A stretch of 64,000 nt of DNA from Lutibacter profundi (lineage in GTDB: Bacteria; Bacteroidota; Bacteroidia; Flavobacteriales; Flavobacteriaceae), in contig NZ_CP013355.1 in NCBI RefSeq assembly GCF_001543325.1, positions 2,014,001 to 2,078,000 on the forward strand, written 5' to 3'. Positions within the stretch are counted from its first letter, which is position 1. Every line of letters begins with the position of its first letter. Both the position numbers and the translations under genes were made by a program. Below, in pieces: positions 45,440 to 55,068 of this stretch. The notes beneath the pieces are model-generated. The model did no database searches and was not told the DNA's origin. It worked only from the letters and a program-made list of their open reading frames with translations.

Positions 45440-47032
45440 ATGAAAAAAAAATTAGTTTATATATTATTTTTAATTGGTTTTATTGGGTTAGCTCAAGAAA
45501 TTCCTGTTTCTATAGCAACAGATACTACTGCTATTAAAATTGGAGAGCAAATTCAATTAAAAATAACTGTAAATGAAACAAACAATGTAATTTTTCCTAA
45601 ACTACAACTGGATAGTTTAAGAAAAGTTGAAGTTATAGAATCCTTACCTGTTGATACTTTAAAAAATAGATTAGAAAAAAAGTACCTACTTACAAGTTTT
45701 GATAGTGGGCAATATGTTTTGCCAAAACAGCAAGTTATTATTGGGAACAAGAAGTTTTTTACAGATTCACTTTTAATAAATGTTACAACAGTAAAAGTAG
45801 ATACGCTTAAGCAAAAAATGTTTCCTATAAAATCAATTAAAAAGGAACCAAAAACATTAGATGATTACAAATATTTACTGTGGTGGCTAATACCAATTTT
45901 AGTTATTTTAGCGATAGTGTTATATTATATTTTCAGAAAGAAAGAGAAAAAAGAAACACAAAAAATATATGTTACTCCAATAAATGAAGCGTTACAGCGC
46001 TTAAAAGAATTAGATGAAAAACAATTATTAGAACAAAATAAAATAAAGGTCTATTATTCTGAACTTACTGATATTGTTAGAACATATCTTGAAAAAGATA
46101 TGAATATACCAGCTTTAGAATCAACAACAAATGAATTGATTGAAACAATTAATGATTTTAATGAATCGAGCAACTTGGGAATTTCAAAAGAAACAATTAA
46201 ACAATTGAAAGAAGTTTTACAAAGTGCCGATTTGGTTAAGTTTGCAAAATCAAAACCTGTAATTGACGAAATAAAAAGAGATAGAACTATTGCTGAAAAT
46301 ATTCTTAAAAACACACAAAATGCGGTTCAAATTAAACAGGACGAGCTTGTGGATGATAATGTTCAAGAAATTATTGTTTCACAAAAATCACCGATAAAAA
46401 GCAACAATATATTTAAAAAGTATCTTATTGTTTTTATAACTACTATTGTGCTTATTGTAAGTGTTTTAGGGTATTTTGGATATAAATATGTTAAAGGTAA
46501 ATCTATTGAAAAAACCGCCTCTGAAATGTTAGAGGAGAAATGGTACACTTCTTCTTATGGTTCACCTGAAGTAACTATTGAAACACCTAAAAAACTACAG
46601 AAGCAAACGATAGAGATTCCAGAAAATTTAAAATCAATAATTCAAAGCCAAACTACCTATAACTATGGAAGTTTAACAGGCAACATTTATATTGAAGTAA
46701 CATCAATTAATTTTGTTAATGAATTAGAAAACTTTAGTTATGATACTGGAATTCAAGCAATTTTACAACAGATTTCACAAAAAATAGGAGCTAAATTTAC
46801 GGGGCTGCATGAAGAAATTAGAGTTAACAATGGGGTAGAAGGAAGAATAATTACAGCTAATTATGAATTGGAAAATAAAATAACACAACAACAAAACAAA
46901 TATAAATTTACGCTGTTGTTTTTTGCAAACACTAAAAATATTCGTCAGATACTTGTAACTCAGTTAAATGGTGATGATAAAGCATTAGAAGTTAGTAATA
47001 GAATTATAAATTCAGTTTCTTTAAAACCATAA
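45440..47032 (+). CDS. membrane protein of the Bat operon, BatD-like / DUF4381-like
   Basis: The 530-residue protein has a signal peptide (about 1-18). A periplasmic BatD-type beta domain follows (about 20-130), then a transmembrane helix (about 148-167, LLWWLIPILVILAIVLYYIF). A cytoplasmic helical region (about 175-320) has the EALQRLKELDEKQL...YYSELTDIVRTYLEKD pattern of DUF4381. A second helix (about 330-350) leads into a C-terminal periplasmic domain. It is placed between the DUF58 gene and batA and ends two bases before the batA start. Its exact role is not known. Confidence 0.78.
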   Translation: MKKKLVYILFLIGFIGLAQEIPVSIATDTTAIKIGEQIQLKITVNETNNVIFPKLQLDSLRKVEVIESLPVDTLKNRLEKKYLLTSFDSGQYVLPKQQVIIGNKKFFTDSLLINVTTVKVDTLKQKMFPIKSIKKEPKTLDDYKYLLWWLIPILVILAIVLYYIFRKKEKKETQKIYVTPINEALQRLKELDEKQLLEQNKIKVYYSELTDIVRTYLEKDMNIPALESTTNELIETINDFNESSNLGISKETIKQLKEVLQSADLVKFAKSKPVIDEIKRDRTIAENILKNTQNAVQIKQDELVDDNVQEIIVSQKSPIKSNNIFKKYLIVFITTIVLIVSVLGYFGYKYVKGKSIEKTASEMLEEKWYTSSYGSPEVTIETPKKLQKQTIEIPENLKSIIQSQTTYNYGSLTGNIYIEVTSINFVNELENFSYDTGIQAILQQISQKIGAKFTGLHEEIRVNNGVEGRIITANYELENKITQQQNKYKFTLLFFANTKNIRQILVTQLNGDDKALEVSNRIINSVSLKP

Positions 47033-47034
47033 GT

Positions 47035-48039
47035 ATGTTTCAAAATTTCGAATTTTTAAATCCACAGTTTTTATGGTTATTATTAGGAATACCGGTGTTA
47101 GCGGTTTGGTACTTTTTTACCCAAAATAAAGATAACGCAACTTTAACCATTCCAACTACTAAGGGATTTGAAACGTCTCCTTCAATTTTATCAAAATTAA
47201 AACCATTGCTCTATATTTTAAGGTTATTAGCATTAACATTATTAATAGTTGCATTGGCCAGACCAAGAAATGTTTCGGTAAGTAAACGAACAAAAACGAA
47301 TAAAGGGATTGATATTGTAATGGCAATTGATGTATCTGCAAGTATGCTTGCACGAGACTTAAAACCTAACAGATTGGAAGCATTAAAAAAAGTAGCAACT
47401 GAATTTGTTAATGAACGACCAAATGACAGGATTGGAATTGTGGTTTATGCAGGTGAAAGTTTTACGAGAACTCCAATTACGAGTGATAAACGTATTATTA
47501 GAAAAACCATTTCAGAAATAAAATGGGGAGAGTTAGATGGAGGTACAGCAATAGGTATGGGGTTAGGCTCAGCGGTTAATCGTTTAAAAGAAAGTAAAGC
47601 CAAAAGTAAAGTTATTATTTTGTTAACTGACGGTGTAAACAATACGGGTTTTGTAGATCCAAAAACAGCAACAGAATTAGCGATTGGCTTAGGTATAAAA
47701 GTGTATACAATTGGGTTAGGAACAAATGGAACAGCATCCTTTCCTTACGCACAAGACCCAAAAACAGGAAAGTTACTCTTTAGAAATTCACCAGTTGAAA
47801 TAGATGAAAATTTACTTCAATATATTGCAAAAGAAACGGGAGGTAAATATTTTAGAGCAACTGATAACACCAAATTAAAAGCAATTTATAACGAGATTAA
47901 CAAGTTAGAAAAAACGGAGATTGAAGAATTTAAATATTATAATTATCAAGAACAATATAGATTTTTGGTACTATTGGCAGGGTTGCTAATAGTAATTGAA
48001 ATAATTTTAAAACATACAATTTTTAGGAGTTTTATATAA
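47035..48039 (+). CDS. batA: BatA: VWA domain membrane protein
   Basis: The 334-residue protein has two N-terminal membrane helices (about 8-27 and 56-76), a von Willebrand A domain (about 90-280) with an intact MIDAS motif DVSASML and LLTDGVNNTG, and a C-terminal helix (about 308-328). Bat VWA proteins form a periplasm-facing complex linked to aerotolerance and envelope stress in Bacteroides. It starts two bases after the preceding stop. Confidence 0.92.
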   Translation: MFQNFEFLNPQFLWLLLGIPVLAVWYFFTQNKDNATLTIPTTKGFETSPSILSKLKPLLYILRLLALTLLIVALARPRNVSVSKRTKTNKGIDIVMAIDVSASMLARDLKPNRLEALKKVATEFVNERPNDRIGIVVYAGESFTRTPITSDKRIIRKTISEIKWGELDGGTAIGMGLGSAVNRLKESKAKSKVIILLTDGVNNTGFVDPKTATELAIGLGIKVYTIGLGTNGTASFPYAQDPKTGKLLFRNSPVEIDENLLQYIAKETGGKYFRATDNTKLKAIYNEINKLEKTEIEEFKYYNYQEQYRFLVLLAGLLIVIEIILKHTIFRSFI

Positions 48040-48067
48040 ATTTTTCTTAAGGAAATTAAAAAGAGTT

Positions 48068-49117
48068 ATGTATCAAATAGAAGAGCCAACATATTTTGTG
48101 TATTTAGCAATTATTCCAGTAATATTTGTGATGTTTTTAATGGTCTTTTGGTGGAAAAAAAGAACTCAAAAGCAATTTACAACTAGTAAATTAATTGAAA
48201 AATTAAGTCCGGAAAAATCTACATTTAAATCCTTTTTAAAAATTATTGTTGTTAGTTTAGGACTTGCATTTTTAATTATTTCGCTTGCAAACCCTAAAAT
48301 GGGAACAAAACTAGAAACAATTAAGCGTCAGGGAGTTGATATTGTTTTTGCTTTAGACGTTTCTAAAAGTATGTTGGCAGAAGATATTGCACCAAGTCGT
48401 TTAGATAAAGCAAAGCAAATTATTACTAAAATAATTGATAATTTAGGAAGTGACAGAGTAGGAATAATTGTATACGCAGGGAATGCATATCCCTTACTAC
48501 CAATTACAACGGACCACGCAGCTGCGAAAATGTTTTTACAAAATGCCAATCCAGATATGGTTTCAAGTCAAGGTACAGCAATTAATGAAGCTATTGAGAG
48601 AGCCTTAACTTATTATGATGATAATGAACAAACAAACCGATTCTTATTTATTGTATCTGATGGAGAAGACCATGCTGAAAATGATTTTTCAGCTATAAAT
48701 CAAGCTGTACGAGAGGGTATAAAAACGTATACTATTGGTGTTGGAACAGAAGGTGGAGGCCCAATTCCATTAAAAAATACTATTGGAGGAATTAGCTATA
48801 AAAAAGATAGTAAAGGAGAGGTTGTAATAACTAAAATGAAGACGCAAACGTTACAAGATATTGCTAACAAAGGAAAAGGGAAATACATCAACGGAAATAA
48901 AACACAAGAAACAATTAATACAGTTAGTGATTTACTTTTAAAAGCTGAAAAAAATGAATTTGAAACCAAACAATTTTCAGATTATAAAGATCAATTTCAA
49001 TGGTTTATAGGTTTTGGTCTATTATTCTTAATAATAGATGTATTATTGCTTGAAAAGAAAACAAAATGGATTCAGAAATTAAATTTATTTAATCAAACAG
49101 AAGTATTAAAAAAATAG
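48068..49117 (+). CDS. batB: BatB: VWA domain membrane protein
   Basis: The 349-residue protein repeats the BatA plan: two N-terminal helices (about 10-28 and 58-76), a VWA domain with MIDAS DVSKSMLAED and IVSDGEDHAEND, and a C-terminal helix (about 311-330). It is the second VWA subunit expected in the Bat complex and lies directly before batC. Confidence 0.92.
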   Translation: MYQIEEPTYFVYLAIIPVIFVMFLMVFWWKKRTQKQFTTSKLIEKLSPEKSTFKSFLKIIVVSLGLAFLIISLANPKMGTKLETIKRQGVDIVFALDVSKSMLAEDIAPSRLDKAKQIITKIIDNLGSDRVGIIVYAGNAYPLLPITTDHAAAKMFLQNANPDMVSSQGTAINEAIERALTYYDDNEQTNRFLFIVSDGEDHAENDFSAINQAVREGIKTYTIGVGTEGGGPIPLKNTIGGISYKKDSKGEVVITKMKTQTLQDIANKGKGKYINGNKTQETINTVSDLLLKAEKNEFETKQFSDYKDQFQWFIGFGLLFLIIDVLLLEKKTKWIQKLNLFNQTEVLKK

Positions 49118-49124
49118 GTGATAA

Positions 49125-49928
49125 ATGAAAAATATTTTATTCATAGTATTCTTATGTTTAACAACTGTTATTTTTTCTCAAGAAAAAACTTCTAAAAAGC
49201 TTGAACGTGAAGCTAGAAAAGAGATTAGAGAAGGAAACAAACTATACAATCAATTAAATTTTAAAGAAGCTGAAATAGCTTATAAAAAAGGACTTTCTAA
49301 AAATAAGAACTACCCTAAGGCTATGTATAATTTAGGGAATGCAATTTATCAACAAGATAGGTTTAAAGAAGCAATAAATCAATTTGAATTGGCTGAAAAA
49401 ACAGTTAAAAATAAAATGGACAAAGCAGAAGCTTTTCATAATATGGGAAATTCTTTTATGAAGGAAAAACAGTATGGAAAAGCTGTAGAAGCGTTTAAAA
49501 ATGCTTTAAGAAATAATTCAAAAGATGATGAAACACGTTATAATTTGGCGCTAGCTCAAGAGTTATTGAAACAGCAACAACAACAAAACAAGAATAATAA
49601 AGATAAAAACAAAGACAAAAACAACAAGGATAAAAACAACAAGGATAAAAAAGATAATAAAGAGGGAGATAAGGATAAGAAAGACGATAAGAATAAAGAT
49701 AAAGACAAAGGAAAAGATAAAAAAGACAAAAAAGGAGATGAAAAGAAAAACAAAGACAAAAAACAAAATAAAGATAAACAACAGCAAAAACCTAGGCCAA
49801 ATCAGTTATCTCCTGAGCAAATGAGGCAATTGCTTGAGGCTATGAATAATGAAGAAAATAAAACGCAAAAAAAATTGAATGCAAAAAAAGCAAAGGGGAG
49901 AAAAATAAAACAAGAAAAAGATTGGTAA
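49125..49928 (+). CDS. batC: BatC: TPR protein with Lys/Asp-rich low-complexity tail
   Basis: The 267-residue protein has a signal peptide (about 1-18) and three tetratricopeptide repeats (about 35-150; YPKAMYNLGNAIYQQDRFKEA, AEAFHNMGNSFMKEKQYGKA). A long KDKNK/KDKKDK low-complexity stretch follows (about 155-225), then a conserved C-terminal box LSPEQMRQLLEAMNNEE. The charged stretch is a repetitive DNA region and may vary in length. It starts seven bases after batB. Confidence 0.9.
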   Translation: MKNILFIVFLCLTTVIFSQEKTSKKLEREARKEIREGNKLYNQLNFKEAEIAYKKGLSKNKNYPKAMYNLGNAIYQQDRFKEAINQFELAEKTVKNKMDKAEAFHNMGNSFMKEKQYGKAVEAFKNALRNNSKDDETRYNLALAQELLKQQQQQNKNNKDKNKDKNNKDKNNKDKKDNKEGDKDKKDDKNKDKDKGKDKKDKKGDEKKNKDKKQNKDKQQQKPRPNQLSPEQMRQLLEAMNNEENKTQKKLNAKKAKGRKIKQEKDW

Positions 49929-49929
49929 A

Positions 49930-51696
49930 ATGAAAATGAGAAGAGTTTACATACTAGCTGTTTTAGTGTTTACAACACAAATGCTTTTTGCTCAAGTTGA
50001 GTTTAAAACTATTGTAAGTAAAAATAAATTAGGTGTAAATGAGCGATTTAGAATTGAATTTATAGTAAATAAACAAGGTGCAGATCATTTTGTACCTCCA
50101 TCATTTTCTAATTTTAAAGTTGTTGGAGGGCCTAGTTCTTCTGTAAATCAATCTTGGATAAATGGAAAATCAACCTATTCTCAAGCCTATATCTATGTTG
50201 TGGAACCTAAAAGAGAAGGTGAATTTACAATTCAACCGGCAAAAATAGAGTATAAAGGTAAAATAGTAAAATCTAACAAGGTTAAAATAACTGTAACAAA
50301 AGCAATAGAAATACCTAAAGACCCGAACAATCCAAATTATATTGCTCAACAAAATATTCATTTAGTGGCTGAAGTTTCAAATTTGAATCCATATGTTGGT
50401 GAGGGAATTTATGTAGTTTATAAGTTGTTTGTAAGCCAAAATATAAGTGTGAATGACTGGCGAGTTAGTGATTCACCTCAATATAATGGTTTTTGGAATC
50501 AAGATATTGAGGTGAAAAATGGCAATGTAAAAAAAGGGAGTTACAATGGAGAGCCTTACAGATATATTATTTTAAAAAAAGCAGTATTAATTCCACAGAG
50601 ATCGGGTAAGTTATTAATTGAACCCATTAAAATGGATTTTTCAGTTGGCATACCAACAGGAAGAGGAGATTTTTTTGGAAATATGATTACTAGAAATATT
50701 AATTATACAACAAAATCAATTGTAAAAACAGTAAATGTTAAAGCATTACCAGAAAAAGGGAAACCAATGGGTTTTTCAGGAGCAGTAGGAGAGTTTGATT
50801 TTAAAGTTGAGACAACTAAAAATGTATTAAAAGCAAATGAGGCAGCTCAAATTAAAGTTGAAGTATCTGGAAGAGGTAATTTAAAACTTTTTGATATTCC
50901 AAAAATTACTACACCAGCCGAATTAGAAGTATACACCCCTGAGCATAAAGAACAAGTTGTAACATCTTTAAACGGATTGAGAGGAAGTATTCAAGATTCG
51001 TACACCATAGTTCCTCAATTTAAAGGGAAATATAAAATACCAGCAGTTACATTTTCATACTTTAATCCAAAAATTAAAAAATATATAACAATACAATCTG
51101 AAGCTATTATTGTTAATGTTACAGAAGGAAAAGAATTACTTTCTAACAATAGTAATTTAAATAATAGTAATAAACAACAAGTGGTTGCTAATGCTAATAA
51201 TTTTAGATTTATTGCTTTAAAAACAACATTTAAATCAAAAAACAGAAAAGAATTTTTAAACTCAACTAAGTTTTACTTATTACTATTACTACCCTTTTTA
51301 GCAATTCCTATTGGTGTAATACTAGGTAAAAAAAGAGCGCAACGAGCAGGTGATGTATTTGGGAATAAAATTAGGAAAGCTGATAGGTTGGCTCGTAAAT
51401 ATTTATCTGAAGCTAAAAAACAATTGGGAAATCAAGAAGCATTTTACATTGCTTTAGAGAAGGCATTACACAATTTTTTAAAAGCAAAACTTTATTTGGA
51501 AACATCAGAAATTTCAAAAGAAAAAATTATAGATTTATTACAAACTAAAAAAGTTGATGAGTCATCAATAAATGAATTTATGGATGTTTTAAATAATTGC
51601 GATTTTGCCCGTTATACACCAACAACAAATGTGCTAATGAAGCAGGATTTTGAAAAAGCAAAAAAAGTAATAACCAACATAGATAAACAATTGTAA
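49930..51696 (+). CDS. batD: BatD: oxygen-tolerance family membrane protein
   Basis: The 588-residue protein has a signal peptide (about 1-23), two to three beta-sandwich domains typical of BatD (FKTIVSKNKLGVNERFRIEF, FKVVGGPSSSVNQSWINGKS), a transmembrane helix (about 446-466) and a cytoplasmic helical domain ending near residue 588. It is the large subunit-like partner of the VWA proteins. It starts one base after batC. Confidence 0.92.
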   Translation: MKMRRVYILAVLVFTTQMLFAQVEFKTIVSKNKLGVNERFRIEFIVNKQGADHFVPPSFSNFKVVGGPSSSVNQSWINGKSTYSQAYIYVVEPKREGEFTIQPAKIEYKGKIVKSNKVKITVTKAIEIPKDPNNPNYIAQQNIHLVAEVSNLNPYVGEGIYVVYKLFVSQNISVNDWRVSDSPQYNGFWNQDIEVKNGNVKKGSYNGEPYRYIILKKAVLIPQRSGKLLIEPIKMDFSVGIPTGRGDFFGNMITRNINYTTKSIVKTVNVKALPEKGKPMGFSGAVGEFDFKVETTKNVLKANEAAQIKVEVSGRGNLKLFDIPKITTPAELEVYTPEHKEQVVTSLNGLRGSIQDSYTIVPQFKGKYKIPAVTFSYFNPKIKKYITIQSEAIIVNVTEGKELLSNNSNLNNSNKQQVVANANNFRFIALKTTFKSKNRKEFLNSTKFYLLLLLPFLAIPIGVILGKKRAQRAGDVFGNKIRKADRLARKYLSEAKKQLGNQEAFYIALEKALHNFLKAKLYLETSEISKEKIIDLLQTKKVDESSINEFMDVLNNCDFARYTPTTNVLMKQDFEKAKKVITNIDKQL

Positions 51697-51697
51697 A

Positions 51698-52449
51698 ATG
51701 AAAAAATTATTTTTATTTTTTTGATATTTTTTAGTTTGGTTTTAGAAGCTCAAAACGCAAATGAATTATTTTCAAAAGCAAATAATTTGTATAAAAATGG
51801 CGAATATTCAAAAGCCATCGAATTGTATTCTGCTATTGAGAAGCAAGGTTTAGAATCGGATGAATTATTTTTTAATTTAGGAAATTCATACTACAAACTT
51901 AATAAAGTTGCTCCATCTATTTATTATTATGAAAAAGCACTAAAAATAAACCCATCAAATGAAGATGCTTTAACTAATTTAAGTTTTGCAAAGCGTATGA
52001 CTATTGATGTAATTGAAGATTTGCCAAAAACATTTTTACAACGGTTTTCAACAAATATTATTCAAAAATTATCATTTGATACTTGGGCTACTATTGCAGT
52101 TGTATCTTCTTTTTTAGTTGCTGTATTATTTTTGTTATACTATTTTTCTTTTTCATCTAAAAAGAAATTAGTATACTTTAATACAACAATATTTACGGCT
52201 TTTGTATTAATTATAAGCGTGTTTTTTGGGTATAACAATTATAAAACGGTAAAAAATAATAGAGTAGCTATCATTTTTGTGCCAAAAGTTGAAATTAAAA
52301 ATGCTCCATCAACTAATAGTGATGAGGTATTTGTACTTCATGAAGGTACCAAAGTGATTATTTTAGATGAACTTGATAATTGGAAAAAAATTAAAATTGC
52401 TGATGGTAAAATTGGCTGGATATACGCCGATGATTTAAAAGAAATTTGA
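51698..52449 (+). CDS. batE: BatE: TPR and SH3 domain protein, signal peptide out of frame
   Basis: The mature protein is read from about 51721 and has TPR repeats (about 12-95; ELFFNLGNSYYKLNKVAPSI), two membrane helices (about 121-139 and 152-170) and a C-terminal SH3 domain (VPKVEIKNAPSTNSDE...GWIYADDL). The natural ATG at 51698 encodes MKKLFLFF but then meets TGA at 51722 after a run of seven T. One added T, or a -1 ribosomal slip there, would give MKKLFLFFLIFFSLVLEAQ, a perfect signal peptide. The only in-frame alternative start is TTG 51721, which lacks basic residues. Confidence 0.75.
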
Positions 52450-52468
52450 TGTTTTTTTACAACAGTAC

Positions 52469-53590
52469 TTATTTATTAAACAAGGATTCTATTTTTTCTT
52501 TTAAATGTTTTCCATGAATATTTACGGCAATAATTTTACCTGTTGAGTCAATTAAAAAGTTTGTTGGTAAGGCGGTAATTCCATATTCAGTTGATACGGG
52601 TGTGTTAAACCCTTCAACTGTAGAAACCTCTGTCCATACTCGTTTATCTTTTTCAATAGCTTTAATCCAGCTAGAACGCTTTGAATCTAGAGAGATACCA
52701 TAAATATCAAATCCTTTTGAGTGATATAATTTGTACAAATTGTTTAATAATACACTTTCTGTTCTACAAGGCGGACACCAACTTGCCCAAAAATCAACTA
52801 AAGTATACTTTCCTTTAATAGTATTTAGTGAAATTATTTCACCGTTTTTATTTGGCATTTCAATATTTCCAATAAAACCCCCAATACTTGTTTTTTGAAG
52901 TAAGTTAAGTTTATTTTTAAGTTTTTGGGTAATTTCTATGTTAGAATGTGTTTTTTCAAAATTAGAAACTAAAGATTGTAAAAACGGTAAATTATCGCCA
53001 CCATTCCATCGAGGTGAAGTAGCGTAAATAGCAATGGATGTCCCCATTTTATCTTTTACAAAAGTAATTAATTCATTTAAATGTTTTTTGTAATTTTCAA
53101 CTTCAAGCTCTCTTAATTCAGCTATTTTACGTTCGTTTTCACCAGCCTTTTTTAAGGCTTTAATATTATTTCTAACAGATTTTACCAAACGGTTTAATGA
53201 AGCTACTCTAAAAGCCTCATAATCATTTAATAATTGTGTATCAACAGATCCTTTCACAGTTAAATTTTCAATAGAATTTCCATTAATTTCAATATTTTGA
53301 CCTTTGTCAATAGCAAGTTCAATAGTTTTTTTATCAAAAGTTAAATTATAGATGCCAGGTTCTAAAAAATAAACAGAATTAAACCGTCCTCGATTATTAA
53401 TTTTTAAGGTATCAATAAATAGTGTAGTTTTCTTTTGAATGTTTTTAATTTTTGATAATAACGCATAATTATTATTTAAACCACTTATCTTTCCTGAAAT
53501 ACTAAAAGAGTTAGGGTCTTTTGTTGAACAACTTAAAAAAATTAAAGTAAAGACAACGCTGAGAGAAATAAAAGAATTTTTAAAAGACAT
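52469..53590 (-). CDS. TlpA-like thioredoxin-fold lipoprotein with DUF4369-type domain
   Basis: The 373-residue protein has a lipoprotein signal (LIFLSC, Cys about 21), an N-terminal DUF4369-like beta domain (about 28-120; SISGKISGLNNNYALL), a helical linker, and a C-terminal thioredoxin-like domain (about 235-373) with the active site WASWCPPCR. These proteins reduce periplasmic disulfides, and the DsbD at 33311 could be the electron donor. It is convergent with batE. Confidence 0.9.
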   Translation of the reverse strand: MSFKNSFISLSVVFTLIFLSCSTKDPNSFSISGKISGLNNNYALLSKIKNIQKKTTLFIDTLKINNRGRFNSVYFLEPGIYNLTFDKKTIELAIDKGQNIEINGNSIENLTVKGSVDTQLLNDYEAFRVASLNRLVKSVRNNIKALKKAGENERKIAELRELEVENYKKHLNELITFVKDKMGTSIAIYATSPRWNGGDNLPFLQSLVSNFEKTHSNIEITQKLKNKLNLLQKTSIGGFIGNIEMPNKNGEIISLNTIKGKYTLVDFWASWCPPCRTESVLLNNLYKLYHSKGFDIYGISLDSKRSSWIKAIEKDKRVWTEVSTVEGFNTPVSTEYGITALPTNFLIDSTGKIIAVNIHGKHLKEKIESLFNK

Positions 53591-53647
53591 AAACTGTTTT
53601 TTATATTAGATTTTTAATTTTCGAATATAAAACAAATGTTTCATAAA

Positions 53648-54163
53648 TCAATCACTCATAATTTTTTCCGATTTTTTTTCAACAATTTCTAAAAAATTTG
53701 GAAAAAGAGTTGGTGCCAAATTTTTAATAGGTTTATATAATATAGAATTTTGGGTCTGTTCTTCAGAAATAAAAGGGATAGTGTTATTTAGTTTGTTGAA
53801 AATAAGTAGAATAACACTAAATACAAGTCCAATTTTAAGAGCGCCAAAAACACCGCCAAATAATTTATTGAGCAAACCTAAAGAAGCAAAATCAGCTATT
53901 TTAGTAAATAATTTACCTAATAAACCAATAGCCAAAACTATAATACCAAAAGTAATAGCAAATGAAATAATAGTAATATATTTTTCATCCCAAGAAATAT
54001 AGTTAACCATTAAATTACCAATAAAGTATGAAAAATGAATTGCACCATAAACACCTGCGATAAGAGCAATTAATGAAGCTACTTCAACAAACAAACCCTT
54101 TAAAATGCCTCTAATAAAGCCAAAAACTAAAAAAGCTACAATTATAATATCAAAAGTATTCAT
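53648..54163 (-). CDS. CvpA family membrane protein
   Basis: The 171-residue protein has four transmembrane helices with the CvpA start FDIIIVAFLVFGFIRGILKGLFVEVASLIALIAG. Family members affect colicin V production, purine metabolism or envelope function, but the mechanism is unclear. It is divergent from the conserved hypothetical gene at 54229. Confidence 0.88.
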   Translation of the reverse strand: MNTFDIIIVAFLVFGFIRGILKGLFVEVASLIALIAGVYGAIHFSYFIGNLMVNYISWDEKYITIISFAITFGIIVLAIGLLGKLFTKIADFASLGLLNKLFGGVFGALKIGLVFSVILLIFNKLNNTIPFISEEQTQNSILYKPIKNLAPTLFPNFLEIVEKKSEKIMSD

Positions 54164-54199
54164 TTACTGAGTTTTTGTAAATATACATGAATGGATTTG

Positions 54200-54207
54200 T
54201 ATATTTG
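54200..54207 (+). promoter_or_regulatory. -7 promoter element (TATATTTG)
   Basis: TATATTTGC fits TAnnTTTG and lies 22 bases before the ATG at 54229. Confidence 0.55.
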
Positions 54208-54228
54208 CATTTGAATTAAAAATTTCAA

Positions 54229-54582
54229 ATGTCAAGAGATCAAAAACTAAAAGAAGATTACGAACAGTTACTAGCAATTTTAGCAACTAAATTTGGCGAA
54301 GGTGAGCAACTAAATTTAGACGCAATTATTTATTTAATTGGCGTACAAGAATTGGGAAAAGGAACTATTGAATACAAAAAAGATGATAAAGTAAATTTAA
54401 TGCATATAGCAATTTGCAGATTGTTAGAACCATTTGGGTATTATGAGTTTGATTTTTTTGACAATGATGGTTGGCCTCATTACAAAGTTTTAGAAGAATT
54501 ACCTGCGCTAAAACCAGGAGAACAAACAGTACTTATAAAAGAGGCAATTGTATTGTATTTTAAGGAAAAGGAATTGATATAA
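54229..54582 (+). CDS. conserved hypothetical protein of Bacteroidota
   Basis: The 117-residue soluble protein contains LNLDAIIYLIGVQELGKG, NLMHIAICRLLEPFGYYEFDFFDNDGWPHY and PGEQTVLIKEAIVLYF. I recognise it only as a conserved flavobacterial hypothetical. There are no catalytic motifs or membrane segments. It has its own promoter element and is the last core gene before the repetitive accessory island. Confidence 0.75.
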   Translation: MSRDQKLKEDYEQLLAILATKFGEGEQLNLDAIIYLIGVQELGKGTIEYKKDDKVNLMHIAICRLLEPFGYYEFDFFDNDGWPHYKVLEELPALKPGEQTVLIKEAIVLYFKEKELI

Positions 54583-54635
54583 GTACGAAACTGAATTTTT
54601 AAGATTAAATTTACCTTTACGGGTTAAATATTTGT

Positions 54636-54785
54636 TTATTTATAATTATAAGCTCTCCACGAGCTTGGAATAGTTTTAGCAGTTGGTAATTTAGAGTCTG
54701 AATTATAAAGCAGACCCGAAGATAACGATGAAAACACAAAAAGAAAAACGAATAGTAGGGGTGTTATAAATTTTTTGTTTTTTAT
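54636..54785 (-). pseudogene. possible small exported peptide lacking a start codon
   Basis: A 49-codon minus-strand frame reads like a signal peptide (KNKKFITPLLFVFLFVFSSL) and a short tail SGLLYNSDSKLPTAKTIP. It begins with ATA where ATG would be expected, with a stop just upstream. It is either a decayed small gene or uses a rare start. The rest of 54583-54899 shows no other gene. Confidence 0.25.
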
Positions 54786-55068
54786 GGATTTAAATTTAAA
54801 TAACGGCTGAAATCAATACTAAAATACGTTCCTTATAAGGCTAAGTCTAAAAAAGGTTTAATACCATAAGGTTCGAAGGAGTATTAAAACTAGGTTGTTT
54901 ATACTTCGACAGAAACAAAAACAGAAAAATTGCATTACAACACTAAAAAATTAACACTAACAAATAGTAAGCATTTACCGTACATATTTTATGGTTTTAC
55001 CCTACCACAAAGTGAGATATTTTAAGTATTCTTGAAAATTAAAAATAAACACTTAAATTTAAACTTTT

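Noticed and set aside
49556-49787. Two antisense frames opposite the batC Lys-rich stretch
   Set aside because: Low-complexity Leu/Phe/Ser mirrors of AAA/AAG/GAT codons.
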